Below are positions 53,058 through 62,368 of a stretch of DNA of 64,000 bases, one piece after another. The notes beneath the pieces are model-generated. The model was not told the origin of the DNA. It did not search any database and saw only the letters and a list, made by a program, of their open reading frames with translations. The stretch is taken from contig NZ_PDZG01000003.1 in NCBI RefSeq assembly GCF_002735645.1, positions 1 to 64,000 on the forward strand. Direction: 5' to 3'. The stretch comes from Iodobacter sp. BJB302 (lineage in GTDB: Bacteria; Pseudomonadota; Gammaproteobacteria; Burkholderiales; Chitinibacteraceae). The translations under genes were made by a program, and so were the position numbers. Numbering within the stretch: position 1 is the stretch's first letter; each line of letters starts with the position of its first letter.

Positions 53058-53705
53058 ATGTTTACTGAAATTCTGAATCCTGTACTTGCCCCTTTTTCTG
53101 TTCGCTTTAAACAAGCGCTGGCCGATATGCGCCAGGGACGCCCGGTTTTATTAATGGACGATTTTGATCGCGAAAACGAAGCCGATTTAATTGTGGCTGC
53201 AGAAAAAATCACCGACCGGAGCATGGCGCAAATGATTCGCGATGGCAGCGGTATTGTTTGCCTTTGCCTCACTGACGAAGCCTTACAGCACCTGCAGCTG
53301 CCGCCTATGGTGACAGACAATCAAAGCCGTTTCAGCACGGCTTTTACCGTATCGATTGAAGCGCGGCACGGGGTAACAACCGGTGTATCTGCCGCTGATC
53401 GGGTCACCACCATTAAGGCTGCGATTGCCAGCGGAGCACAAGCGGGCGATCTGGCCAGCCCCGGCCATGTGTTTCCGCTGCGTGCCACAGCAGGCGGCGT
53501 TCTGGCGCGGCGCGGGCACACAGAGGGCTCGGTTGATCTGGCCGTTTTAGCAGGGCTGCAGCCCGCGGCAGTGTTGTGCGAATTGATGAATCCTGATGGC
53601 ACAATGGCGCGTGGCGAAGAAATCAGTGAATATGCATCAGAGCATGGTTTGCAAGTATTAAGCATTGCCGAGCTGGTGGAGTACAGGCTGCAGCAGGCAG
53701 GCTAA
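53058..53705 (+). CDS. ribB: 3,4-dihydroxy-2-butanone 4-phosphate synthase
   Basis: Makes the four-carbon precursor of riboflavin from ribulose 5-phosphate. The 215-residue single-domain enzyme has the acidic loop [12 protein letters not shown] near residue 33, [12 protein letters not shown] near residue 115, GHVFPLRA near residue 138 and [17 protein letters not shown] near residue 151. There is no fused GTP cyclohydrolase II, so it is RibB rather than RibBA. A TTG at 53040 opens the frame; the ATG at 53058 is preferred. It is controlled by the upstream FMN riboswitch, probably as a single gene. Confidence 0.95.
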   Translation: MFTEILNPVLAPFSVRFKQALADMRQGRPVLLMDDFDRENEADLIVAAEKITDRSMAQMIRDGSGIVCLCLTDEALQHLQLPPMVTDNQSRFSTAFTVSIEARHGVTTGVSAADRVTTIKAAIASGAQAGDLASPGHVFPLRATAGGVLARRGHTEGSVDLAVLAGLQPAAVLCELMNPDGTMARGEEISEYASEHGLQVLSIAELVEYRLQQAG

Positions 53706-53760
53706 TCTGTTTTTAACCCGTTTATTAATTGATCCGTATTGATACAGAGTGAGTATTCAG

Positions 53761-55107
53761 ATGAATAAAACTAAATTAGCTCTTGCGCTTGCAGTTCTGG
53801 CAGGCGCAGGTTTTGCAGGCGCAACCTGGTACGCAGGGAGCACCCTGGATCATAAAGTCAGCGAGGCAGGTGATGCGCTGAAAGACTACAAAATTGTAAA
53901 AGTTGTAAAACGTGATTTCAAAAAAGGGTTCTGGACCTCAACAGAGGAAGTGACTTACCAGCTGGGTTGTGAAGATGGGGGTGAAGCATCACCATTACAT
54001 GGCGCAACAGGGCAAATCACTTTAATTAATACAATTGAGCATAATCCTTTTGGTTTGGCAATTAACACCAAAGTTGTTTATAGCGATAAAACCAGGGAAG
54101 AGCTGGCTAAAGTATTTAAAGGCAAAGAGCCTTTGGAAATCAATACCAAAGTCAGTTTATCTGGTGATTTACAAACCCGCATTTCCAGCCCTGCATTTAC
54201 CGTTGACGATGAAAAAGGCAATGTAAACTGGAAAGGGTTTAACTCGCTGATTAAGTACGATAAACATGCCAGCTACATCGATTTTGATTTTGCAGTGAAT
54301 GGTGCAGAAGGTAAGGAAAGCAATAATGCCACCCAGTTTAAGCTGGGTGCTATTAGCTACAAGGGAAACTATAAAAATGCGGCGGATGGTGTTTATGCGG
54401 GAGCTGAGTCTTTAACGGTTGAAGGCTTTGATGTTTCAAGCAAAAAGCAAGAGAAAGATATCCAGGTTTCCATGGGCCAGCTGCTGTTAAATAGTGAATC
54501 TAAACTTAATAATGGCTTGCTGGATTTCTCCGGAAAGGGCACGGCAGATAAAATTAAATTCAACTCAAAAGAGATTGGTAAATTTGAAATGAATTTATCA
54601 GTAAGCCAGATTGATCCTAAGGCCATTAAAGGGATTAATGAGTTAAGCTGGAAAAAAGGTATCTTGCAGTGTAATTTCGATGGCAAATCACAAGCTAAAG
54701 CAATGCAAGCCTTGCTGATGGATATTCTGAAGAAAAACCCTTCAATGAAGCAGAATATTAAACTGCATACGCCTGAAGGCGAAAGCATGATTGCGCTGGA
54801 TTTAAGCAGCAAAGATATTAAACAGGAAGATTTGGAAAACCCGGGCCAGCTGATTAATAAAGTAAACGCTATGCTTGCCCTGCAATTGCCTAATGCTTTT
54901 GCTGAAAGAATGATTCGTGAATCAGCTGAAGAAGAAGCAATTGAACCCACGCTGGAAATGTTTCAATCCTCGGTTCAGCTTGGGGTTGAAGATGGAAAGC
55001 TGGAAAGCGATGGTAAATTACTTAAAACCAAAATTCAGTTAAAAGACGGAAAAATCGTACTGAACGGAAAAACGGTTGAATTGCCAGAACTACTTGGCAT
55101 GCATTAA
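53761..55107 (+). CDS. YdgA family (DUF945) protein
   Basis: A 448-residue protein with an N-terminal membrane anchor or signal (KLALALAVLAGAGFAGATWYAG) and a long, beta-strand-rich body, typical of the YdgA/DUF945 family. HNPFGLAINTKVVYSDKTRE near residue 95 is a conserved region. The frame opens with a GTG at 53749; the ATG at 53761 (MNKTKLALAL) is preferred. Family function is poorly defined; the architecture suggests a periplasmic, AsmA-like beta structure. It ends at a strong terminator. Confidence 0.8.
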   Translation: MNKTKLALALAVLAGAGFAGATWYAGSTLDHKVSEAGDALKDYKIVKVVKRDFKKGFWTSTEEVTYQLGCEDGGEASPLHGATGQITLINTIEHNPFGLAINTKVVYSDKTREELAKVFKGKEPLEINTKVSLSGDLQTRISSPAFTVDDEKGNVNWKGFNSLIKYDKHASYIDFDFAVNGAEGKESNNATQFKLGAISYKGNYKNAADGVYAGAESLTVEGFDVSSKKQEKDIQVSMGQLLLNSESKLNNGLLDFSGKGTADKIKFNSKEIGKFEMNLSVSQIDPKAIKGINELSWKKGILQCNFDGKSQAKAMQALLMDILKKNPSMKQNIKLHTPEGESMIALDLSSKDIKQEDLENPGQLINKVNAMLALQLPNAFAERMIRESAEEEAIEPTLEMFQSSVQLGVEDGKLESDGKLLKTKIQLKDGKIVLNGKTVELPELLGMH

Positions 55108-55116
55108 TCAGCATTA

Positions 55117-55150
55117 AAATGCGGATGAGCCTGAGGCCCATCCGCATTTG
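55117..55150 (+). terminator. Terminator after the DUF945 gene
   Basis: AAATGCGGATG and CATCCGCATTT form an 11-bp stem around a ten-base loop. Only a short T stretch follows. Confidence 0.7.
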
Positions 55151-55222
55151 CAAATATATAAATAATTCTAGTGCACGTTGATCTTTCATAATTTAATTAT
55201 TAAATTTTCATATTGAGATTTT

Positions 55223-56212
55223 ATGCTTGAATTTTTACCGGGTTTTTTAAAAAAAGGTGACACAATAGGTTTTTTTTCACCTTCGTGGCCGGCAACCTTT
55301 TTTGTTCCAAAGCGTTTCGAACGTGCAAAGCAATATTTGTTAAACCAGGGGTATAAATTAAAAGAAGGAAAATTAACAGGTCAAGAGCAGGGCTATCGTT
55401 CTGGTAGCATTGCGGCAAGGGCCGAGGAATTAAATGATTTAATTCGTGATCCGGATGTGCGTTGTATTATGTCGGTGATTGGAGGCAGTAATTCAAACTC
55501 ACTTTTGCCTTATTTGGATTACGAAGCTTTTAAAGCTGATCCCAAAATTGTTGTTGGATATTCGGATGTAACTGCTATTTTGCTTGCTCTTTATGCAAAA
55601 ACAAATGTTCCAGTTTTTTATGGCCCGGCGCTTGTTGCATCATTAGGTGAGTTTCCGCCTTTGGTTGATGAAACCTTTGGCTATTTTGAGAGCCTTGTCA
55701 GCCAACAATTCAAATTACCTCATGCATTTCCCACTCCATTGCAGTGGACAGAAACACGGATCTCTTGGGAAGAACAAATAAGTGCTAAACCGGTACAAGA
55801 GAACCAGTGGTTATCTCTAAATGGTGGTAAGGCGCGTGGCAGGCTGATCGGTGGAAATTTGAATACCATGCTGGCAGTTTGGGGCACGCCCTATATGCCA
55901 GAAATTAAGCAGGGTGATATTTTATTAATTGAAGACTCATTAAAAGACTCTGCAACGATGGAACGTTTGTTTTCTTTTCTAAAATTGCAGGGTGTATTTG
56001 AGCGGGCAGGTGGTATTTTATTAGGGAAGCATGAATTATTTAGTGGCAATTATCGGCCGCATGAAATATTACTGGAAGTAATGGGTAAACCCAATATCCC
56101 GGTCATTGCAGAATTTGATTGTTGCCATACCCATCCCATGTTGACAATGATGATTGGCAGCATGGTAGAAATAGATGCGGATATTTTGCAAGTGACCATG
56201 CTTGCGGAATGA
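55223..56212 (+). CDS. S66 family peptidase (LD-carboxypeptidase / MccF-like)
   Basis: A 329-residue serine peptidase. It begins LPGFLKKGDTIGFFSPSWPAT; IMSVIGGSNSNSLLPYLDYE near residue 90 and the nucleophile Ser in VVGYSDVTAILLAL near residue 112 follow the S66 pattern. RLIGGNLNTM near residue 212, the ED in LLIEDSLKD, and the LLGKHE His region near residue 275 complete the site. No signal peptide, so it acts in the cytoplasm. The length and sequence resemble MccF-type enzymes that cleave acyl-sulfamoyl or peptide adenylates; muropeptide recycling is the alternative. Confidence 0.88.
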   Translation: MLEFLPGFLKKGDTIGFFSPSWPATFFVPKRFERAKQYLLNQGYKLKEGKLTGQEQGYRSGSIAARAEELNDLIRDPDVRCIMSVIGGSNSNSLLPYLDYEAFKADPKIVVGYSDVTAILLALYAKTNVPVFYGPALVASLGEFPPLVDETFGYFESLVSQQFKLPHAFPTPLQWTETRISWEEQISAKPVQENQWLSLNGGKARGRLIGGNLNTMLAVWGTPYMPEIKQGDILLIEDSLKDSATMERLFSFLKLQGVFERAGGILLGKHELFSGNYRPHEILLEVMGKPNIPVIAEFDCCHTHPMLTMMIGSMVEIDADILQVTMLAE

Positions 56213-56215
56213 TGA

Positions 56216-56257
56216 GCTGCGTTACTGCTTTTGATTGCAGTAACGCAGCCTAGTTTA
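56216..56257. terminator. Terminator between the S66 peptidase and adenosine deaminase genes
   Basis: GCTGCGTTACTG pairs with CAGTAACGCAGC around a ten-base loop, lying between convergent stops. Confidence 0.75.
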
Positions 56258-57715
56258 TTATTTAATCATCTTTGCAACTTTCGCTTCAAACTCATCAAAG
56301 CGTTGTTTAAGAGCCTGTATTTCTGTGGCTTTTTCTGCTTTGCCCAGGAATGAATAACGAATGCTGTTCATGGCGGTGTTTTTTAGCTCGTCGTAGGATG
56401 GTTTATAGCGGCTGGCGTAGAGCAGGTATTCGCCGCTGAGATTATTGCGTGATACGCCCGGATCATCGCTGGATATTACAAAGGGCACACCGTGGCGGCG
56501 GTAAACCTGAACAGGGTGTGCTTCGTTTTTTACCCCAAGAATAAATTCATTGCTGGTGAGGTTAACTTCTACCGCAATATCTTTTTCTTTTAGCTTCTTT
56601 AAAAGTAAATCGGCATTTTTTTCGTGGATAATATCAATGCCGTGGCCAATACGATTTGCGCCTGCAATTTGTACCGCATCATTAATATGATTTTTTAACC
56701 CTTCCGGCGGAACCATACCAAGTGCTAATTCACCCGCGTGCAGGGCGAGCTTGCTGTCCGGGTAGCGTTTCTTAAAGAATTTAAACATTTGCATATGCAG
56801 ATCATAATCGTGCATTGCAACGTGTTCATTTTCTGGCCCTACAATATTAACGGCCACAATTAAATCGCTGGCTTTATCTGCGGCAAAGGCGGAATACATT
56901 TGGCTAAAGACCAGAGAAGGCGAGAGATTACGTAATACATAGGCCTGCACGCGTAATTTAAAATCGCTGCTGTCTATGCCTTTGGCGGCATCTTCCATGG
57001 TTTTGATATAGGCGCTGATTTGCTGCTGGCTGGTGGTATCTTGCGCCATAAAATCAGCATAGCGGGCAAAAATGGCTTCAGCATCTTGAGGGTTTTGCAC
57101 CAGCTGATTCATTTTTTCGTCTAATTCTTTATTACTGATGCCAGGGGCCAGATCGACCATGGTTTCCAGGTATTGCACGTTTTCTGCCAGAGCGCGCTCT
57201 TTTAAAGATTGAAAGCCTTCATGCATGGCGTAGCTGGCAACCGGCATAAAATAAAAGAAGGTATTAAAAAAATTCTGATCAGGCGCTGGCTGATCATGGC
57301 TGTGATTACTGAAATCTTTATCAGACCATTTTTGCAGTAATTCACGATAGAAAGCATTGTTCTGCCGCGTTGCATCGGCGCTCAGGCAAATTTTACTGCT
57401 GGCTTCAGCCGGGCTGGTATTGATATGAAACTTCTGTGCATTCAGTGCTGCGTTGTCTTCGCTGTAAATGCAAAATTTTTGCCTGCCTACCCATTCCAGA
57501 TAAGTTTCAGCATAAATAGCGCCGGAATAATGGTGATGCAAATCTGCGCCTTTAGGCAGCATATTCATCAATAGCCCCAGCTCTGCCGTATTGGGTGTGG
57601 GGGCGCTGATTAATTGCGAATAGTACTGCCTGGTTTGCGTGTAGTTGTTATTAATATCTTTTGCGTGGCCAGTCCCGATGGCAAGCAGACAGAGTGCAAG
57701 TAGTTTGGTTTTCAT
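56258..57715 (-). CDS. Exported adenosine deaminase-family hydrolase
   Basis: A 485-residue member of the adenosine/AMP deaminase superfamily with a signal peptide (LLALCLLAIGTGHA). Metal and catalytic residues are all visible: DLHHHYSG near residue 60, LALHAGE with catalytic Glu near residue 330, NRIGHGIDI near residue 360 and VISSDDPGV near residue 435. The long N-terminal part and export resemble extracellular ADGF-like deaminases. It would remove the amino group from adenosine-type nucleosides in the periplasm or medium. Start at 57715 or three codons earlier. Confidence 0.88.
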   Translation of the reverse strand: MKTKLLALCLLAIGTGHAKDINNNYTQTRQYYSQLISAPTPNTAELGLLMNMLPKGADLHHHYSGAIYAETYLEWVGRQKFCIYSEDNAALNAQKFHINTSPAEASSKICLSADATRQNNAFYRELLQKWSDKDFSNHSHDQPAPDQNFFNTFFYFMPVASYAMHEGFQSLKERALAENVQYLETMVDLAPGISNKELDEKMNQLVQNPQDAEAIFARYADFMAQDTTSQQQISAYIKTMEDAAKGIDSSDFKLRVQAYVLRNLSPSLVFSQMYSAFAADKASDLIVAVNIVGPENEHVAMHDYDLHMQMFKFFKKRYPDSKLALHAGELALGMVPPEGLKNHINDAVQIAGANRIGHGIDIIHEKNADLLLKKLKEKDIAVEVNLTSNEFILGVKNEAHPVQVYRRHGVPFVISSDDPGVSRNNLSGEYLLYASRYKPSYDELKNTAMNSIRYSFLGKAEKATEIQALKQRFDEFEAKVAKMIK

Positions 57716-58011
57716 CTTTATCATCTTTTATGAGTGTAATGCCGAATTATAGGCTGCAATAAAAGAATAGATGAATAAGGTGTTAGAACGCTTGCATTTT
57801 TTAAAATTGGGGCGTTGCTTAATGGCATATATAAATTAGCAGCAATAAATTAATGCTGTAAAAATGGCAATTATCTATTTAATGCGTAAATTGTTTTTTG
57901 ATCTTTGCGAATAAGCAATAAAAGAAGAATATGTTTGATTAAACAGGGGGAGTAAAGGTGCGCAGCGGCCTGCACACCCTTTGAAGCGGGTTCTTTATAA
58001 AATACTGACTC
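57716..58011. other. Intergenic region, possible stem-loop after aceB
   Basis: No gene seen. AAAGGTGCGCAG and CTGCACACCCTTT (about 57955-57984) can pair, 28 bases beyond the aceB stop, but no T-run follows on the minus strand. Confidence 0.4.
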
Positions 58012-59598
58012 TTATTTCAGCCTGTCGTAGCCTGGTAAAGTCAGGAATTCGACAAAGTCCTCGCTGGTGGTCAGCTCATCAAACATCAGTGCGGCCTCGT
58101 CCAGCGTGCTGCTAAAGCGGCCGGTCGTGTGGATTTTGGCAACTTCTTCTGGCAGCCACTGGCGGAACAGCTCCTTACTGACTTTGCGGCCATCGTCCAG
58201 TACGCCCTTGGGGGATCTGATCCATTGCCAGATTTGCGAGCGGCTGATTTCGGCGGTGGCGGCGTCTTCCATCAGATTATGAATCGGCACGCAGCCCAGG
58301 CCAGAAATCCATGCGGCCAGATACTGCACGCCCACGCTGATATTGCCGCGTAAACCGGCTTCGGTAATTGGCGCTTCAGGTTGGAAGTTCAGTAAATCGC
58401 TGCCTGCCACGCTGACATCCGGGCGTTGCTTGCTGATTTGATTGGGCTTCCCGCCAAGAACCGCATCCCATGCCGCCTGTGCAATGGCAACTAAGCCAGG
58501 GTGAGCCACCCAGCCGCCATCGTAGCCATCCGCCGCATCCCGTTCTTTATCCGCGCGAACTTGCTGCATGGCTTTTTCATTGGCCGCTTCGTCGTTCTTG
58601 ATTGGAATCACCGCGCTCATGCCGCCCATGGCCGGTGCATTGCGGTGATGGCAGGTTTTAATCAGCAGCAGGGAATAAGCGCGCATAAACGGCACGGTCA
58701 TGGTGATCAGGCTGCGATTGGCGAGGCAAAAATCTGTATTAACGCGGAATTTCTTAATGCAGCTGAAGATGTAATCCCAGCGCCCGGCATTCAGGCCTGC
58801 GGAGTGCTCCTTCAGCTCGTAAAGGATTTCGTCCATTTCAAAAGCGGCCAGAATGGTTTCAATCAGTACTGTGCCCTTGATGCAGCCGTGCGGTGCGGTA
58901 AGCTCTGCTTCGGCCCAGGTAAAGACATCGTTCCAGAGGCGGGCTTCTAAATGCGACTCCATTTTGGGCAGATAGAAATAACACGATGTGCCCTGGCTGA
59001 GGCGGTATTTCAGGTTGTGAAATACGGCGAGTCCAAAATCAAATAAGGAACCCGCGATGATTTCGCCGTCGACTTCAACGTGTTTTTCCATCAAATGCCA
59101 GCCACGCGGGCGCAGAATCAGCGTGGCAATTTCATCATTTAATGTGTATTGCTTGCCCTCGGGCGAGGTAAAAGACAGCTCTTTGCGATAGGCGTCTTTT
59201 ACATTGATCTGGCCTTCGATCTGGTTTTCCCATGTTGGCGTATTGGAATCTTCAAAATCGGCCATAAACGATTTAGCACCGGAATTGAGCGCATTAATCA
59301 TCATTTTGCGCTCTACCGGGCCGGTGATTTCGGTGCGGCGGTCGAGTAAATCGGCGGGCAGGGGCGCAATGCTCCAGTTGCCATCGCGGATATGCTGGGT
59401 GTCGGGCAGAAAATCAGGCACTTCACCGGCATCCAGCCGTGCCTGGCGCTCAATGCGGGCAGCCATCAGCTCACGGCGGCGTGGCTCGAAGCTGCGATGC
59501 AGCTCGGCTAAAAAAGCCAGTGCATCGGGGGTAAGAATAGGGGCAAAAGCAGGGCTGATATGGCCGAGAACCCGAATACCTGCAAGCGTGGTTGTCAT
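58012..59598 (-). CDS. aceB: Malate synthase A
   Basis: Condenses glyoxylate with acetyl-CoA to malate, the second glyoxylate-shunt reaction. The 528 residues are normal for isoform [18 protein letters not shown] near residue 113, [18 protein letters not shown] near residue 162 and [21 protein letters not shown] near residue 243 (the last two each spanning the acetyl-CoA and Mg2+ site) are family signatures. It follows aceA in the same direction after a 150-base gap containing a large inverted repeat. Confidence 0.96.
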   Translation of the reverse strand: MTTTLAGIRVLGHISPAFAPILTPDALAFLAELHRSFEPRRRELMAARIERQARLDAGEVPDFLPDTQHIRDGNWSIAPLPADLLDRRTEITGPVERKMMINALNSGAKSFMADFEDSNTPTWENQIEGQINVKDAYRKELSFTSPEGKQYTLNDEIATLILRPRGWHLMEKHVEVDGEIIAGSLFDFGLAVFHNLKYRLSQGTSCYFYLPKMESHLEARLWNDVFTWAEAELTAPHGCIKGTVLIETILAAFEMDEILYELKEHSAGLNAGRWDYIFSCIKKFRVNTDFCLANRSLITMTVPFMRAYSLLLIKTCHHRNAPAMGGMSAVIPIKNDEAANEKAMQQVRADKERDAADGYDGGWVAHPGLVAIAQAAWDAVLGGKPNQISKQRPDVSVAGSDLLNFQPEAPITEAGLRGNISVGVQYLAAWISGLGCVPIHNLMEDAATAEISRSQIWQWIRSPKGVLDDGRKVSKELFRQWLPEEVAKIHTTGRFSSTLDEAALMFDELTTSEDFVEFLTLPGYDRLK

Positions 59599-59622
59599 GG
59601 TTTATCCCTTAGCATTAGGGGG

Positions 59623-59746
59623 AAACCCAAACCTTGAAACACAGAGGGCACGGAGGACACAGAGTTTCACGGAGAAAACCAAGGATAGATGTTTTCTCCG
59701 TGGTTCTCCGTGTTCTCCTTATCTCCGTGTTTTAAGACTTGGGTTT
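59623..59746. repeat. Large CACGGAG inverted repeat between aceA and aceB
   Basis: The left arm (AAACCCAAACCTTGAAACAC, GGCACGGAGG, TTTCACGGAGAAAAC) is complementary to the right arm (GTTTTCTCCGTGG, TTCTCCGTGTTCTCC, ATCTCCGTGTTTTAAGAC, TTGGGTTT). The arms are about 55 bases with a short centre. Partial copies occur at 26184-26240 and 35821-35944. In the aceA-aceB mRNA it would form a long hairpin. Confidence 0.75.
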
Positions 59747-59752
59747 TGAGTC

Positions 59753-61033
59753 TTAGTGGAACTGTTCTTCTTCGGTTGAGCCTTTCAGCGCGGTGGTGGA
59801 AGACTGGCCTTGCTGGATTACCTGCGTAACCGAATCAAAGTAGCCTGTACCCACTTCACGCTGATGTTTCACCGCAGTAAAGCCACGGTCTGCAGCTGCA
59901 AATTCGGCTTCCTGCAGCTCAACAAAGGCACTCATGCCGCGGCGGGCGTAGCCGTGGGCAAGGTTAAACATGCCGTAGTTCAGCGCGTGGAAACCCGCCA
60001 GGGTAATAAACTGGAATTTGTAACCCATCTTGCCCAGCTCCGCTTGGAAGGTAGCGATGGTTGCGTCATCCAGGTTTTTCTTCCAGTTAAACGATGGCGA
60101 GCAGTTATAAGCCAGCAATTTACCTGGGAACTGAGCATGAATTGCCGATGCAAATTTGCGTGCGTATTCCAGATCCGGCTTGCCGGTTTCACACCATACC
60201 AAATCAGCATACGGCGCGTAGGCAAGACCACGGCTGATTGCTTGCTCAAGGCCCGGTGTAGTTTTGTAGAAGCCTTCAGGTGTGCGCTCGCCAGTGCAGA
60301 ATGGCTTGTCGTTGGCATCCACATCGGAGGTCAGCAAATCAGCGGCTTCGGCATCGGTACGCGCTACGATCAGTGTTGGCACGCCCATGATGTCGGCAGC
60401 AAAACGCGCGGCAACCAGTTTTTCTACCGCTTCACGCGTTGGTACTAATACTTTGCCGCCCATATGGCCGCATTTTTTAACCGAGGCCAGCTGGTCTTCA
60501 AAGTGAACACCGGCAGCACCGGCTTCGATCATGGATTTCATCAGCTCGTGCGCGTTCAGTACGCCGCCAAAGCCTGCTTCAGCATCGGCTACGATGGGCG
60601 CAAAGAAATCGATGCTGTCGTCGCCTTCGGCGTGATTGATCTGGTCGGCGCGGGTTAGCGCGTTATTGATGCGGCGCACCACCAGTGGAACCGAGTTCGC
60701 TGGGTAAAGCGATTGGTCCGGGTACATTTCACCTGCGATGTTTGCATCGGCGGCAACTTGCCAGCCTGAAAGGTAGATGGCTTTCAGGCCTGCTTTAACT
60801 TGTTGCATCGCTTGGTTGCCGGTTAGGGCGCCTAAAGCATGCACATAGGGTGTTTCGTTAACTAAGGACCACAGCTTTTCTGCGCCACGGCGGGCTAATG
60901 TGTGCTCGACTTGCACATTGCCACGCAGGCGTTCAACGTCTGCAGCGGTATAAGGTCGGGTGATGCCTTTCCAGCGTGGATTAGTGTCCCAGTCTTGCTG
61001 GATGGCGGCGATCTTTTGTTCCTTTGTACTCAT
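59753..61033 (-). CDS. aceA: Isocitrate lyase
   Basis: Splits isocitrate into glyoxylate and succinate, the first glyoxylate-shunt step, needed for growth on acetate or fatty acids. The 426 residues contain the catalytic [14 protein letters not shown] near residue 185, [10 protein letters not shown] just before it, the metal-binding DAEAGFGG near residue 150 and [13 protein letters not shown] near residue 300. GGGAG lies about eight bases before the ATG. It is upstream of aceB; an inverted repeat at 61125-61148 in its promoter region may be an operator. Confidence 0.97.
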   Translation of the reverse strand: MSTKEQKIAAIQQDWDTNPRWKGITRPYTAADVERLRGNVQVEHTLARRGAEKLWSLVNETPYVHALGALTGNQAMQQVKAGLKAIYLSGWQVAADANIAGEMYPDQSLYPANSVPLVVRRINNALTRADQINHAEGDDSIDFFAPIVADAEAGFGGVLNAHELMKSMIEAGAAGVHFEDQLASVKKCGHMGGKVLVPTREAVEKLVAARFAADIMGVPTLIVARTDAEAADLLTSDVDANDKPFCTGERTPEGFYKTTPGLEQAISRGLAYAPYADLVWCETGKPDLEYARKFASAIHAQFPGKLLAYNCSPSFNWKKNLDDATIATFQAELGKMGYKFQFITLAGFHALNYGMFNLAHGYARRGMSAFVELQEAEFAAADRGFTAVKHQREVGTGYFDSVTQVIQQGQSSTTALKGSTEEEQFH

Positions 61034-61515
61034 AACAATACTCCCTGAAGGGTGATGGGCTGCATGTTTAAGTAAAGCATTTTATGGCCGTGTTGCAGAG
61101 TTATTTTGCAGTGCACCATTCGATTGTAGTCAGTAATAATCGACTACATATTGGGGCTTTCATGTACTTTTTTTCTAGTAAGTATTTAGTCAACCGATGG
61201 TAATTAAGTACTTGAAAATGAAGATAAATGCTTGCTGTGTTTTTATTGCTTTAAACGACTGTTTTAATGGCATAAAGTATCATTTCGATTAAAAAATGTA
61301 GTTTTTTATAAATTTTTTTCTGTCAGCTACATCGCCAGTTATGCGGCTTACTTTAAGAAAAAATCTATAAAAAAAATTGTATTTATTGATACATCTGCTA
61401 AGGGCAGACGCCTGAATGCGGATTAAGTTGCTTGGTTTTTAACTAAAAAAACAGCCGGCACTGGCTTGGGCTGGGTTTAGCCTGCAGAAGTTTGGCTGCG
61501 GCTTGTTGCGATGCA
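61034..61515. other. AT-rich divergent intergenic region between aceA and grpE
   Basis: About 480 bases with no coding frame I accept; the small minus frames near 61439-61887 are antisense to grpE or its leader. It holds the aceA promoter side with an inverted repeat at 61125-61148; the remainder is AT-rich. Confidence 0.5.
61125..61148. promoter_or_regulatory. Inverted repeat, possible operator upstream of aceA
   Basis: TGTAGTC and GACTACA form seven-base arms ten bases apart, about 90-115 bases upstream of the aceA start. The binding protein is unknown. Confidence 0.35.
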
Positions 61516-61543
61516 CTTGAAATGCACGGCGATAACCCCATCT
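61516..61543 (+). promoter_or_regulatory. Sigma-32 heat-shock promoter of grpE
   Basis: CTTGAAA (61516-61522), 13 bases, then CCCCATCT (61536-61543) matches the sigma-32 consensus CTTGAAA-N11-16-CCCCATNT exactly. It lies 40 bases before the grpE ATG, consistent with heat-inducible grpE-dnaK transcription. Confidence 0.85.
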
Positions 61544-61583
61544 GCCCTTGCATGTTTGAAATAAGTTTTGACTGGAGTTCCTG

Positions 61584-62120
61584 ATGAGTAACGAAAACGT
61601 ACAAGAGCAGACCAATTTAGATGTCGCCGCCGGGGCTGATGAAGCTGTTGTCGAAAGCACTGAAAATTCGCTGGAAGCGCAATTGGCCGCTGCAACTGCA
61701 GATATTGAAAAAGCCCGTCAAGACGTGCTCTATGCCAAGGCTGAGGCTGAAAATAATCGCCGCCGCTCTCTTGAAGAAGTCGACAAAGCCCGCAAATTTG
61801 CGGTTGAGAAATTTGCGATTGAGCTGTTGGCAGTAAAAGATTCACTGGAAATGGCGCTGGCTGATCAGACTGGTGAAGTTGAAGCACTGAAAAACGGTGT
61901 TGAGCTCACTTTAAGACAGCTGACTGCGGCATTTGAAAAATCGCAGCTCACAGAAATCAACCCGATGGGCGATAAACTGGATCCGCATAAGCACCAGGCT
62001 ATTTCAATGGTACCTAGCGATGCAGAGGCCAACACCGTCGTGCAAGTCATGCAAAAAGGCTACGAGCTGGCTGGCCGCGTGATTCGCCCGGCAATGGTGA
62101 TGGTTGCAGCAGCGAAGTAA
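61584..62120 (+). CDS. grpE: Nucleotide exchange factor GrpE
   Basis: Exchanges ADP for ATP on DnaK in the chaperone cycle. The 178 residues have an acidic N-terminal tail, a long dimerising helix (residues 35-90, [20 protein letters not shown]), and the C-terminal beta domain with [17 protein letters not shown] near residue 128 and [16 protein letters not shown] near residue 157. GGAG precedes the ATG by seven bases. A sigma-32 promoter lies upstream. Its last 32 codons and stop are repeated just downstream (62138-62236) with only silent changes. Confidence 0.97.
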   Translation: MSNENVQEQTNLDVAAGADEAVVESTENSLEAQLAAATADIEKARQDVLYAKAEAENNRRRSLEEVDKARKFAVEKFAIELLAVKDSLEMALADQTGEVEALKNGVELTLRQLTAAFEKSQLTEINPMGDKLDPHKHQAISMVPSDAEANTVVQVMQKGYELAGRVIRPAMVMVAAAK

Positions 62121-62236
62121 TGGTGCAACTGGCAGTCGCAGAAGCCAATACAGTCGTGCAAGTCATGCAAAAAGGCTACGAGCTGGCTGGCCGCGTGATT
62201 CGCCCGGCGATGGTGATGGTTGCAGCAGCAAAGTAA
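62120..62236 (+). pseudogene. Micro-ORF: second copy of the grpE 3' tail
   Basis: A 38-codon frame whose ATG overlaps the grpE stop (TAATG). From 62138 to 62236 it repeats the last 32 codons plus stop of grpE (62022-62120): 94 of 99 bases match, and all five differences are third-position and synonymous, so the encoded residues are identical. The first six codons are not an exact copy but begin MV like the parent's preceding MVPSD segment. It would encode only half of the GrpE beta domain. Translation by re-initiation is plausible; function is unknown. Confidence 0.85.
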
Positions 62237-62368
62237 AAAATACGTTTTGAGGTGGTGGAGGATTTAAAAGAAGTCCTCTTGAAAATGCTCAGCGCATCCC
62301 CACTTTGTGAACATGGTTGTTAATTTACCGCTGCCTCAGGGCAGTGAGCAGACAAGGAAAAACTAAAA

